Positions 6,238 through 13,195 of a stretch of DNA of 16,624 bases are shown here, one piece after another. How positions within the stretch are numbered: the first letter of the stretch is position 1; each line of letters opens with the position of its first letter. A model generated the notes under the pieces. The model made no database searches. It worked only from the letters and a program-made list of their open reading frames with translations, and was not told the origin of the DNA. The DNA lies in assembly GCA_017421685.1 (NCBI GenBank), contig JAFOHW010000055.1, positions 1-16,624 of the forward strand, in the 5' to 3' direction. Origin of the DNA: Candidatus Saccharimonadota bacterium (GTDB taxonomy: Bacteria > Patescibacteriota > Saccharimonadia > Saccharimonadales > Saccharimonadaceae). The position numbers were made by a program, and so were the translations under genes.

Positions 6238-6298
6238 TATTACTTATAACCACGATTTACAGGGGGAAAACGACCGAAAAAGTGCCTTATATTCGGAA

Positions 6299-6375
6299 TG
6301 GTGGGGATTACAGGGCTTGAACCTGTGACCTTACGAATGTGAATCGTACGCTCTAGCCAGCTGAGCTAAATCCCC
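6299..6375 (-). tRNA. tRNA-Val (anticodon CAC)
   Basis: A complete cloverleaf on the minus strand: acceptor GGGGATT pairs with AATCCCC, D-stem GCTC/GAGC, anticodon stem TACGA/TCGTA with loop TTCACAT (anticodon CAC, reading GUG), T-stem ACAGG/CCTGT with TTCAAGC loop, discriminator A and encoded CCA (6299-6301). Its 3' end faces the mixed-composition block 3232-6298, a typical position for an integration hotspot. It is transcribed from the promoter shared symmetrically with prfA. Confidence 0.95.
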
Positions 6376-6384
6376 AGTAGTTTA

Positions 6385-6400
6385 TGGTATAATTATAACA
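6385..6400. promoter_or_regulatory. Symmetric divergent promoter for prfA and tRNA-Val
   Basis: TGGTATAATTATAACA reads as TGG+TATAAT on the plus strand (-10 at 6388-6393) and TGT+TATAAT on the minus strand (-10 at 6392-6397). The two extended -10 elements overlap by two bases. The plus-strand -10 ends 6 nt before the prfA ATG; the minus-strand -10 lies 16 nt upstream of the tRNA 5' end. No good -35 is seen on the plus strand. Confidence 0.6.
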
Positions 6401-7443
6401 TGGATACAGAAAAGTTTGAATCTGAGCTAAGGGAGATCGAGGAATTTTTGGCGAGGCCGGATGCCTATGCTGACCCGGATTTTGCAGTTAAATCTAAACG
6501 GGCAAATTTGCTTCGTGAGATTATTGAATTGAGTAAAAAAATTACTCAGTTTTCCACAAGTCTAACAGAGGCGGAAGAGTTAGTTAATGATCCTGAGCTT
6601 GGTGAAATTGCAAGAGAAGATGTTGCTAGTTTAAAGAACGATTTAAAGGTCGCGAATGAGAGATTAGAAGAGCTTTTAATTCCACGAAATCCCGAAGATG
6701 ATAAACCAGCAATTATTGAAATTCGGGCTGGAGCAGGTGGAGATGAGGCTTCCCTGTTTGCGTCGGAGTTGTATCGCATGTATCTTAAATATGCTGAAGG
6801 GCACGGATTAAAGTCTGAATTAATTTCTGAAAACCAAAACGAAGCCGGTGGGATGAAAGAAGTTATTTTTAAAGTTTCTGGAGATGATGCGTATGGACAG
6901 TTAAAGTTCGAAGGGGGCGTTCATCGGGTACAGCGAGTTCCGGTAACAGAGTCGCAAGGACGAATTCACACTTCTACGGTTACGGTTGCAGTTTTGCCGG
7001 AGGCTTCAGAACAGGAATTAGAAATTAACCCGGAAGACTTACGAATCGACATTTATCGTTCAGGAGGACATGGTGGTCAGGGAGTCAATACGACTGATTC
7101 GGCGGTCCGAATTACGCATTTGCCGACTGGGATTGTTGTAGCAATGCAAGACGAAAGAAGCCAACAACAAAACCGCGTCAAAGCGATGAACATCCTAAGG
7201 TCTCGATTGTTAGAGAAGAAAAAAGAGGAGGAGCTGAAAAACGCTTCGGAGGCGAGAAAATCGTTAATTGGGACTGGCGATAGAAGTGAAAAGATTCGGA
7301 CTTATAATTTCCCACAAGATAGAGTGACGGACCATCGGATTCATTATTCGCGTTCTAATCTTCCGGCGGTAATGGATGGGGATATTGAAGACATAATTCG
7401 AGAGCTCGCAAAAAATGAGCGCGAGTTATCGCAAGAAGGGTAG
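6400..7443 (+). CDS. prfA: Peptide chain release factor 1
   Basis: Terminates translation at UAA and UAG. The 347 residues match the family length. GGQ is at 225-227 within [20 protein letters not shown], and the RF1-type anticodon tripeptide PxT appears as PVT (181-183) in [17 protein letters not shown], separating it from RF2 (SPF). The N-terminal helical domain occupies about 1-105. The ATG has no Shine-Dalgarno sequence and sits 6 nt after TATAAT, so the message is probably leaderless. It is followed two bases after its stop by prmC, whose product methylates the GGQ glutamine. UGA is used as a stop elsewhere in the window, so an RF2 should also exist outside it. Confidence 0.97.
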   Translation: MDTEKFESELREIEEFLARPDAYADPDFAVKSKRANLLREIIELSKKITQFSTSLTEAEELVNDPELGEIAREDVASLKNDLKVANERLEELLIPRNPEDDKPAIIEIRAGAGGDEASLFASELYRMYLKYAEGHGLKSELISENQNEAGGMKEVIFKVSGDDAYGQLKFEGGVHRVQRVPVTESQGRIHTSTVTVAVLPEASEQELEINPEDLRIDIYRSGGHGGQGVNTTDSAVRITHLPTGIVVAMQDERSQQQNRVKAMNILRSRLLEKKKEEELKNASEARKSLIGTGDRSEKIRTYNFPQDRVTDHRIHYSRSNLPAVMDGDIEDIIRELAKNERELSQEG

Positions 7444-7445
7444 TT

Positions 7446-8132
7446 TTGATAGAAAATAATTCGCGGGAAGCAGATATTCTTCATGAAGCCTATAGACGTG
7501 GTTTTTGTGATTTTTATGGACGCGATTTTATTGTTACGCCGGATGTTTTGATTCCCCGCCCCGAGACGGAGATGATGGTTGATGCGGTTTTAAATTTAGC
7601 CGGAAAGTCGTTTTTGCCTGGGGTGAGACCGGCGCCTAGAGTTTTACCGAAGAATCCGCGAATTTTAGATGTAGGAACAGGATCGGGGTGCATCGCAATT
7701 AGTCTGGCATTGGAATTTTCTGAAGCGATCGTCGTAGCGAGTGATATATCTAAGGAGGCATTAGAGGTCGCAAAGAAAAATGCGGAAAAACTAGGCGCAA
7801 AAATAGAGTTTATTAAATCAGATTTATTAGATGATGTTTCTGCGGATTTCGATGTAGTAGTTGCAAATTTGCCTTATGTTGATCCAGAGTGGGATTGGGT
7901 TGACGGGAAAGCTTTAGCACAAGAGCCGGAATTAGCCTTATATTCTGGAGATGGTGGGCTTAAGCTAATCAAAAAGCTGATAAACCAAGTCGTTAGGCGT
8001 AAAATTCCTTACTTGATTCTTGAAGCTGATCCGTGCCAACATGAGAGGATTGTTGAGTATGCTGGAGATAAAGGTTATTCCCTGGTTAAAACGCGTGGGT
8101 TTATACTAATTTTTCAAAACAAAAAGGATTAG
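7446..8132 (+). CDS. prmC: Release factor glutamine N5-methyltransferase PrmC, short form
   Basis: Uses S-adenosylmethionine to methylate the Gln of the GGQ loop in release factors. The SAM-binding motif is DVGTGSGCIA (75-84), preceded by VLIPRPETE (34-42) and followed by PELALYSGDGGL. The catalytic NPPY motif is altered to NLPY (141-144). At 228 residues it is shorter than the usual 270-290: only about 20 residues precede the FYGRDFIVTPDVLIPRPETE block, so most of the N-terminal substrate-binding helical domain is missing. The start is TTG (7446-7448), two bases after the prfA stop, with GAAGGG just upstream; an operon is clear. Family is certain; whether the reduced N-terminus alters RF recognition is inference. 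Confidence 0.92.
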   Translation: MIENNSREADILHEAYRRGFCDFYGRDFIVTPDVLIPRPETEMMVDAVLNLAGKSFLPGVRPAPRVLPKNPRILDVGTGSGCIAISLALEFSEAIVVASDISKEALEVAKKNAEKLGAKIEFIKSDLLDDVSADFDVVVANLPYVDPEWDWVDGKALAQEPELALYSGDGGLKLIKKLINQVVRRKIPYLILEADPCQHERIVEYAGDKGYSLVKTRGFILIFQNKKD

Positions 8133-8154
8133 ACGAAATTGCCTAATCCTTTTT
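8121..8154. terminator. Bidirectional terminator between prmC and htrA
   Basis: A 12-bp stem AAAAAGGATTAG (8121-8132) / CTAATCCTTTTT (8143-8154). The prmC stop codon (8130-8132) is the inner end of the left arm. T-rich downstream on the plus strand and A/T-symmetric, so it can end both prmC and the convergent htrA. Confidence 0.85.
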
Positions 8155-8163
8155 CTTTTTAAA

Positions 8164-9414
8164 TTAATTTGGGTAGCCTTCGAGAGTAACGTTAACGGCG
8201 GTTTCTTTCCCTTCCCTCACGACAGTTAGCTGAATTGTATCGCCGGGTTTGTATTCGCCGATTAGGTTTGCCAGAGAGCCGGTTTTACCGACTTCGGTGC
8301 CGTTGATTTTTGTGATAATGTCTTTATCTTTTAGTCCCGATTTACTGGCTGGGCTATTTTTTATAATAGCGGAATAGCTTGATGGGCTATAAAGATACAC
8401 GCCTTCGCTAACTGGGAGATTATAGGCTTTCGCGATTTCGGGAGTTATTTCAATGCTGTAAACCCCAAGATAAGTTCGTTCGGCTTTCCCGGTTTCGATG
8501 AGCTGATTTAACATACCTTTAGTGCTAGAGATTGGGATAGCAAAGCCCATGTTTTCGGCGGAAGTAGAAGTTGCGGTATTAATGCCGATGACTTCGCCGG
8601 CCGCATTAACGAGCGGTCCGCCAGAATTACCAGAATTAATTGCTGCGTCGGTTTGAATCATGTCGGAAAGAGTTTCCGTGTTCCTACCGGTACCATCCGA
8701 AGCTGTGACCGAACGTCCAGTTCCGGAAATAATACCTGAAGTGACGGTATTTTGATATTGACCAAGAGCATTGCCGATAGCAATGACTTGTTGGCCAACA
8801 GAAATAGTTTTAGAATCGCCTAGCTTCGCCGGGGTAAGGTCTGAAACGTCGTCAATTTTAAGGTAGGCTACATCGTTTAGTGGGTCTGTCGCGACAACTT
8901 TGACGTCTTCATAAGTAGTCCCATCGTCTAAGACAACGGTAACTTTAGTAGCGCCGTTTATGACGTGTTTATTCGTAAGAATATAGCCGTCTTCTGTCAC
9001 GATGATGCCCGTTCCGGCGGCTGAAGAATCATAACTTTGACCAAAGAAGTCTGTAGCCTTCGTAGAAGTTATAATAGACACGACGCTTTTAGAAACTTTT
9101 TCGGCGATATCAGAAATTGAGCCTTCAACGAAATTTGCAGAATTTCCGTCGGTGCCGTCATTCAAAAAAGTAATTGGAGTAGAGGCTTTTTCATATCCGA
9201 GCCAACCTAAAGCTAGGCCGGTCACACCAAAAACGAGCGCAAGCGAGGCTAGAGCGATGGGGATAGCATTTTTATTCATCTTCTTTTCGGCCGAGTTTTC
9301 TTCTGATTTTCCTGGTTCTTTTGTAAAATTTTCTTCCATCTTTTTAGGTTCAGTAGTAGAAGTTTCCTCGATTTTTTCTTCTGCTTCAACAATTTTACCC
9401 TTTTCTTCTTCCAT
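8164..9414 (-). CDS. htrA: Membrane-anchored HtrA/DegP-type serine protease
   Basis: Extracytoplasmic quality-control protease. Of 416 residues, 1-48 are a Glu/Lys-rich cytoplasmic tail, 50-73 one membrane segment, about 100-290 the trypsin-like domain and about 310-410 a PDZ domain (YLGVYSIEITPEIA onward, ending in GKETAVNVTLEGYP). The catalytic triad is intact: His150 (LTNKHV), Asp181 (DPLNDVAYLKI) and Ser264 (NSGNSGGPLVN). A single PDZ and an N-terminal anchor resemble the Gram-positive HtrA layout and suit an envelope without an outer membrane. ATG 9412-9414 follows AAAAGGAG, which overlaps the stop of the upstream membrane-protein gene, so the two are cotranscribed. It ends at the bidirectional terminator shared with prmC. 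Confidence 0.95.
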   Translation of the reverse strand: MEEEKGKIVEAEEKIEETSTTEPKKMEENFTKEPGKSEENSAEKKMNKNAIPIALASLALVFGVTGLALGWLGYEKASTPITFLNDGTDGNSANFVEGSISDIAEKVSKSVVSIITSTKATDFFGQSYDSSAAGTGIIVTEDGYILTNKHVINGATKVTVVLDDGTTYEDVKVVATDPLNDVAYLKIDDVSDLTPAKLGDSKTISVGQQVIAIGNALGQYQNTVTSGIISGTGRSVTASDGTGRNTETLSDMIQTDAAINSGNSGGPLVNAAGEVIGINTATSTSAENMGFAIPISSTKGMLNQLIETGKAERTYLGVYSIEITPEIAKAYNLPVSEGVYLYSPSSYSAIIKNSPASKSGLKDKDIITKINGTEVGKTGSLANLIGEYKPGDTIQLTVVREGKETAVNVTLEGYPN

Positions 9415-9426
9415 TTGTTTCTCCTT

Positions 9427-10209
9427 TTAAATATTAAATATTGGATTACTAAAGAATAGTACAATAATTCCGATTAGGACCGTACCGAAAATCACCGGTC
9501 CGATAATGTGTCTAAATCTGAAGTCGTCTTGGTATCTAATCATGGTTTGCCTTGCGTAGTTATAGACGAAGGCGAAAATTGTTAAAATTATCGCGAGCTG
9601 GGGGATCCTAATTCCGGTCGAACCAAAGGTATAGATAATCGACCACGAATTACAAAGCCAGGTTACTTCGGCAAAAACTAAACCGCTGACTAAAGTTGTT
9701 AAAGTAAAATCCTTGTCGTCGCTTTGGGCCAGAATATGGCGACTAGTCGCATAACCAATGAGGAAGGATAACAATATTGCGACAATCGGGTCAAGATTCG
9801 CGGACATGATTGTCGTCGCGGTTATACCGAGGAAAACCGCAATCAAAGATTGAGTTAAGGTAGCTACTTCAGAAGATAGAGGTTTAATAAAGAGGAGCCA
9901 GACGCAATAGAAAATCATAAGAATAAAATCTACAGGCAAAAAGTTCATGCCGGCATAATAAGTCAAAAGGACGACGCTGACCCCGACAATCATATCGACA
10001 AGATTCGATTTTATGTTAAGCCAGAGATATCTAGCTCTAACTGCGAAAACTCGCCACTTCGAAGCGAAAACGAGAATTAACCCGAGTAGTGGACTACCGG
10101 ATAAAACCGTAATAAGGACGGAGCCTACCCCTAATAATAGATTTAGAAAAACGTGTAGCATCGTACTGACGATATTACGAGATTTTCTTGCTAAAACATA
10201 GTCTGCCAT
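9427..10209 (-). CDS. Multipass membrane protein of unknown function
   Basis: A 260-residue integral membrane protein with about seven or eight hydrophobic segments (clear ones near 15-48, 70-90, 92-110, 120-155, 165-195, 198-215 and 232-257) joined by short loops, and no signal peptide or recognised catalytic motif. Basic residues cluster at the N-terminus (LARKSR), in the first loop (KWRVFAVRAR) and before the last helix (RYQDDFRFR). Helix packing is reminiscent of membrane subunits such as RnfD/NqrB, but I see no motif to claim that. It is the first gene of an operon with htrA, so it may act in envelope stress or be an HtrA client. The ATG has no ribosome binding site and lies 8 nt after an extended -10. 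Confidence 0.8.
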   Translation of the reverse strand: MADYVLARKSRNIVSTMLHVFLNLLLGVGSVLITVLSGSPLLGLILVFASKWRVFAVRARYLWLNIKSNLVDMIVGVSVVLLTYYAGMNFLPVDFILMIFYCVWLLFIKPLSSEVATLTQSLIAVFLGITATTIMSANLDPIVAILLSFLIGYATSRHILAQSDDKDFTLTTLVSGLVFAEVTWLCNSWSIIYTFGSTGIRIPQLAIILTIFAFVYNYARQTMIRYQDDFRFRHIIGPVIFGTVLIGIIVLFFSNPIFNI

Positions 10210-10217
10210 ACTTTTAT

Positions 10218-10226
10218 ATTATAACA
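10218..10226 (-). promoter_or_regulatory. Extended -10 of the membrane protein-htrA operon
   Basis: Minus strand TGT + TATAAT (10218-10223), ending 8 nt before the ATG at 10209; the predicted leader is about 2 nt. Confidence 0.5.
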
Positions 10227-10251
10227 AATTTTTTAAACTAAACTGAAATAA

Positions 10252-10260
10252 TGGTATAAT
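10252..10260 (+). promoter_or_regulatory. Extended -10 of lepB
   Basis: TGG + TATAAT (10255-10260) ends exactly 6 nt before the lepB ATG at 10267; a weak -35 (TTTAAA, 10232-10237) lies 17 bp upstream. No Shine-Dalgarno sequence, so a leaderless mRNA is predicted. Confidence 0.55.
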
Positions 10261-10266
10261 ATTTTT

Positions 10267-10935
10267 ATGGAGCCTACTTTTTTTCAGAGACATCCGATGT
10301 TGAAGGATTTTTTAAGTTTAGGGTCTTTTATTGCTCTAATTATTCTTGGTACTTTGTTTTTAAATACTTATATTTATCGTTCGTATAATGTCGTCGGAAG
10401 AAGTATGGAAAATACTTTACACGAAGACGACAGGGTCGTTGTTAACCGGGCGGTTGTTTCCTGGGCACATTTTACAGGGCAAGAGTATGTACCGGAACGA
10501 GGGCAGATTATTGTTTTCTTAAATGAGGATGAAGAGAAGGTCCAGGAATATAAGGCCCAGGGAGTAAAAAATCCGTTAACCTGTTCAGTCCCCTCGAATG
10601 TGAATGATCAGTACATCATTAAACGGGTAATTGCCTTTCCGGGGGAACGAGTTACGGTAAAAGACGGAATAATGAAGATTTATAACGAGGAACACCCGGA
10701 TGGTTTTGTTTATGATGACGAGTGGCGAATTTCGGAAACTGATGGACCGAAAAAAGATACATCAGGCGAAGTTGATTTAACGGTTCCGGAGGGAGAATTA
10801 TTTGTTTCGGGAGACAACCGAGAAGGTTCTAATTCCTGGGATTCAAGAAATGGACTCGGGACAATTCCGTTTTGCAGAATCATTGGACCGGTTTCTTTGA
10901 GACTCTTTCCGCTAGATAGAATTCGAACGTTTTAG
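10267..10935 (+). CDS. lepB: Signal peptidase I
   Basis: Cleaves signal peptides from secreted proteins at the outer face of the membrane. The 222-residue protein has one N-terminal membrane segment (about 15-37). The Ser/Lys dyad is Ser46 in VGRSMENTL and Lys119 in YIIKRVIAFPGERV; the conserved box SGDNREGSNSWDSR (181-194) is complete. Length is normal for a single-anchor type I peptidase. An insertion about 66-112, between the two catalytic motifs, contains Cys106. Likely substrates include the signal-peptide-bearing surface protein coded at 13196-14683. The start codon lies 6 nt after a TATAAT with no ribosome binding site. Its TAG stop overlaps the stop codon of convergent parB. Confidence 0.95.
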   Translation: MEPTFFQRHPMLKDFLSLGSFIALIILGTLFLNTYIYRSYNVVGRSMENTLHEDDRVVVNRAVVSWAHFTGQEYVPERGQIIVFLNEDEEKVQEYKAQGVKNPLTCSVPSNVNDQYIIKRVIAFPGERVTVKDGIMKIYNEEHPDGFVYDDEWRISETDGPKKDTSGEVDLTVPEGELFVSGDNREGSNSWDSRNGLGTIPFCRIIGPVSLRLFPLDRIRTF

Positions 10936-11771
10936 CTTAGTTTCTTAATTAATTCTTTTAGCTCAGCTTCATTTTTACACTTAAAAGTTAGGCTTCGACC
11001 GGTAATACGAGCAACAGTATTGTACTTTGTCGAGAGCTTATCTTCTTCCTTTCGGTAGGCGTCTCGTTTCATAGCGGAAGCGCTAGATTTCTTCTTCGTT
11101 TCGGAGAAATAGCGTTCAACTTTTCTAGCAGTCCAACCCTCTTCGATAATTTTTGGGAGAACTTTCTTAATGGTTTCTTCGTCAGCAGAAACTAGCGGGC
11201 GCATGACCCCTTCGGAGAGTTTCTCTTTTACCATGGTTTTCTTTACATCATCCGGAAGATTTAAAAGTCGCATAGTACTCTGAACTGAAGCTTCGCTCTT
11301 CCCTACCCTCGCGGCGATGTCTTCCGTTGAGAGATTAAATTGGGTTTTAAGCTTAGCGTAGGCGGTAGCTAGCTCGATTGCGTTTAAATCTTCGCGTTGA
11401 GCATTTTCTATAATTGAGAGCTCAAGACGATTTTGGGAATCTAGAGTTCTAATAATCGCAGGGATTTTTTCGAGGCCGGCAATTTTACTGGCTCGCCAAC
11501 GCCGTTCACCGGCGACAATTTTATATTTTCCGTCCTCCTTTGTTACGACGATCGGCTGAAGGACGCCATATTCTTTGATTGAAGTTGCCAAATCCTCGAG
11601 GGCTTCTTCATCGAAATCACGACGAGGTTGTTCTTCGTCGCGAACAATTTCGCTAATTTTTAATTCTTTTAACTGGCTCTCCTTCTTATCTTCAATCGCG
11701 GTTGGATCGAATTCGTCGTCGATCAATTCTGTTGGGATTAAACTTTCGAAACCTCTTCCTAAACCTTTCAT
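10932..11771 (-). CDS. parB: Chromosome partitioning protein ParB
   Basis: Binds parS centromere sites and, as a CTP-dependent clamp, spreads on DNA for chromosome segregation. In 279 residues the order is: N-terminal ParA-contacting motif KGLGRGFESLIP (2-13), the CTP-binding ParB/Srx domain with QPRRDF (48-53), GERRWRA (88-94) and ENAQREDLN (112-120), an HTH (about 138-163, STEDIAARVGKSEASVQSTM), and a C-terminal dimerisation region rich in Lys. The ATG overlaps the parA stop as ATGA, so translation is coupled. No consensus parS sequence is seen in the window. The stop codon (TAA, 10932-10934) overlaps the lepB stop on the other strand. Confidence 0.96.
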   Translation of the reverse strand: MKGLGRGFESLIPTELIDDEFDPTAIEDKKESQLKELKISEIVRDEEQPRRDFDEEALEDLATSIKEYGVLQPIVVTKEDGKYKIVAGERRWRASKIAGLEKIPAIIRTLDSQNRLELSIIENAQREDLNAIELATAYAKLKTQFNLSTEDIAARVGKSEASVQSTMRLLNLPDDVKKTMVKEKLSEGVMRPLVSADEETIKKVLPKIIEEGWTARKVERYFSETKKKSSASAMKRDAYRKEEDKLSTKYNTVARITGRSLTFKCKNEAELKELIKKLS

Positions 11772-12538
11772 TTTGTCCTTTCTTCAACTTCTTTAGTAAA
11801 TTCTTTGTAGGCTTTAGCGCCTTTACTGAATCTATCATAGGCTCCAACCGGAACTCCATGGCTTGGAGCTTCAGCAACCCTAACGTTTCGCGGAATCGTT
11901 GTTTTAAAAGTCAGCTGTTTAAAGTATTTCTTAATTTCGTCGTAGACTTGTGATGAGAGGCTAGTTCGTTTATCATACATTGTAGCAAGAACGCCGAGGA
12001 GCCTTAGGTTTGGATTAGCTTGTTTCATAACTAACTTCATTGATTCAAGAAGCTGAGCGACACCTTCAAGAGCGTAAAATTCAGTTTGAACTGGCAAAAG
12101 GAGATAATTACTAGCAATCATGCCGTTAACAGTAAGTAAACTCAGAGAAGGAGGAGAATCGATAATGATATAATCATACTTCTCTTCTACGGTACGGACC
12201 GCATCGCGTAGACGGGTAAATTTCTTCGCCTGGCTAGTGATTTCGACTTCGGCGTTGGCCAGTTCCGGAGTTGTGGGAGCGATATTAAAATTCTTATATT
12301 TTGTCTCGCGAATCACGTTTTCGATTTTTGCTTCGCCTAGAAGCACGTCGGTCATCGTTGCACCGAGCTTATCGGTATTTTTTTCTATACCTAGACCGGA
12401 AGTTGCATTTCCCTGAGGATCAAAATCAATTAATAGCGTTTTGAACTTATCTTTCGCGAGGTAATATGACAAATTAACTGCGGTCGTCGTTTTTCCAACG
12501 CCACCTTTTTGGTTCGTAATGCAAATCACCTTCGCCAT
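11768..12538 (-). CDS. parA: Chromosome partitioning ATPase ParA (Soj)
   Basis: MinD/ParA-type ATPase that positions ParB-parS complexes. The deviant Walker A KGGVGKTT (11-18) contains the signature lysine; LLIDFDPQGN (35-44) and YIIIDSPPSLSLL (about 123-135) supply the A' and Walker B motifs. At 256 residues it lacks an N-terminal HTH, so it is the chromosomal Soj type, not a plasmid type Ia ParA. First gene of parA-parB. The ATG lacks a clear ribosome binding site and lies 10 nt after an extended -10, giving a leader of about 4 nt. The promoter adjoins and partly overlaps the large palindrome 12572-12769. Confidence 0.96.
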   Translation of the reverse strand: MAKVICITNQKGGVGKTTTAVNLSYYLAKDKFKTLLIDFDPQGNATSGLGIEKNTDKLGATMTDVLLGEAKIENVIRETKYKNFNIAPTTPELANAEVEITSQAKKFTRLRDAVRTVEEKYDYIIIDSPPSLSLLTVNGMIASNYLLLPVQTEFYALEGVAQLLESMKLVMKQANPNLRLLGVLATMYDKRTSLSSQVYDEIKKYFKQLTFKTTIPRNVRVAEAPSHGVPVGAYDRFSKGAKAYKEFTKEVEERTK

Positions 12539-12548
12539 AATACTTACG

Positions 12549-12557
12549 ATTATAACA
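12549..12557 (-). promoter_or_regulatory. Extended -10 of parAB
   Basis: Minus strand TGT + TATAAT (12549-12554). The position 17 bp upstream (12572-12577) is a poor -35 (TTTCTA) and falls in the outer arm of the palindrome, so a structure or protein on the palindrome could affect parAB expression. Confidence 0.5.
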
Positions 12558-12571
12558 TAAATTATAATGAT

Positions 12572-12769
12572 TAGAAAGCTAAAAGTACTTTTTAACGGCT
12601 GGGACTTGTTTGTCTAGTAATTATCACAACACAGGTCAAGAAAAAATATCCTTAGTTACGAGCTAAAGCTCGCTGGGGGATATTTTTTCATTGCTGAGTT
12701 GTAATAATTACGACAAACAAATCTGGTCTAAATCTCATTATGCCGTTAAAAAGTACTTTTAGCTTTCTA
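12572..12769. repeat. 198-bp nested inverted repeat (MITE-like or structured RNA element)
   Basis: Outer arms 12572-12599 and 12742-12769 are perfect 28-bp reverse complements (ends TAGAAAGCT...TTAACGGC), each containing the palindrome AAAAGTACTTTT. Inside, TTGTTTGTC, TAATTAT, ACAAC and CAG at about 12606-12633 are repeated in reverse complement at about 12695-12720 with a few mismatches. The centre is an 11-bp stem AAAAAATATCC/GGATATTTTTT (about 12640-12688) capped by CGAGC/GCTCG. The whole unit therefore folds on itself. Between the parA promoter and the rplU stop there is no other gene. Terminal repeats bordered by TA are compatible with a non-autonomous transposon; a hairpin RNA or a terminator/origin element are alternatives. 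Confidence 0.8.
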
Positions 12770-12788
12770 GTATAATAAAGTTTAGCCT

Positions 12789-13097
12789 TTAGCCGATTTT
12801 CGTGATTTCGATTTCAGAATATTTCTGACGATGACCAGTTTCTTTATGAACGCGCTTTTTCGCTTTATAACGAATCACGCGAATTTTATCGCCTTTTAAC
12901 TCGGGCGTTATTACTTTCGCTGAAACTTTTACGCCCTTTACCGTAGGAGTACCGACTTCAGTTTTATCACCGTCGATTACAAGTAAAGCGTCAGTTTCGA
13001 GCTCTTTAGTTCCTGCCGGGAGGAGGTCCACCCGTAGGGTCTCTTTTTCGGCGACGAGATATTGCTTCCCGCCAACGAGAATGACTGCTTTTTTCAT
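12789..13097 (-). CDS. rplU: 50S ribosomal protein L21
   Basis: Binds 23S rRNA in the large subunit. The 102 residues are the normal length, with the N-terminal VILVGGKQYLVAE strand block and the C-terminal family signature in RYKAKKRVHKETGHRQKYSE (77-96). ATG 13095-13097 follows AAAGGA five bases upstream, so unlike prfA, lepB and parA this message has a conventional leader. In most bacteria rplU is followed directly by rpmA (L27); here the palindromic element and parA follow instead, so rpmA must lie elsewhere or be absent from this locus. Confidence 0.96.
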   Translation of the reverse strand: MKKAVILVGGKQYLVAEKETLRVDLLPAGTKELETDALLVIDGDKTEVGTPTVKGVKVSAKVITPELKGDKIRVIRYKAKKRVHKETGHRQKYSEIEITKIG

Positions 13098-13121
13098 ATA
13101 AATCCTTTATTTATCCATAAC

Positions 13122-13150
13122 ATTATAGCACATTCTCAGCGTTTTGTGAA
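13122..13150 (-). promoter_or_regulatory. rplU promoter
   Basis: Minus strand TTCACA (13145-13150), 17-bp spacer, TATAAT (13122-13127) preceded by TGC: one mismatch from consensus in total plus an extended -10. The -35 overlaps the outer end of the hairpin 13147-13173. Confidence 0.7.
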
Positions 13151-13173
13151 GACCTGCCGAGGGCAGGTCTTCA
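13147..13173. terminator. GC-rich hairpin downstream of the surface-protein operon
   Basis: A 12-bp perfect stem TGAAGACCTGCC (13147-13158) / GGCAGGTCTTCA (13162-13173) with a 3-base loop, 22 bases past the stop at 13196. There is no U-run on either strand, so it may be an inefficient terminator or an mRNA-stabilising 3' hairpin. Confidence 0.55.
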
Positions 13174-13195
13174 TAGATTTGGGCCGAATTTATTC

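Noticed and set aside
12572..12769. 6S RNA as an explanation of the palindrome
   Set aside because: Length is similar, but a perfect 28-bp closing stem and the lack of a clear central open bubble do not match the 6S architecture; kept only as one form of the structured-RNA hypothesis.
10932..12788. parS site near parAB
   Set aside because: I found no TGTTTCACGTGAAACA-like sequence; the large palindrome does not resemble it.
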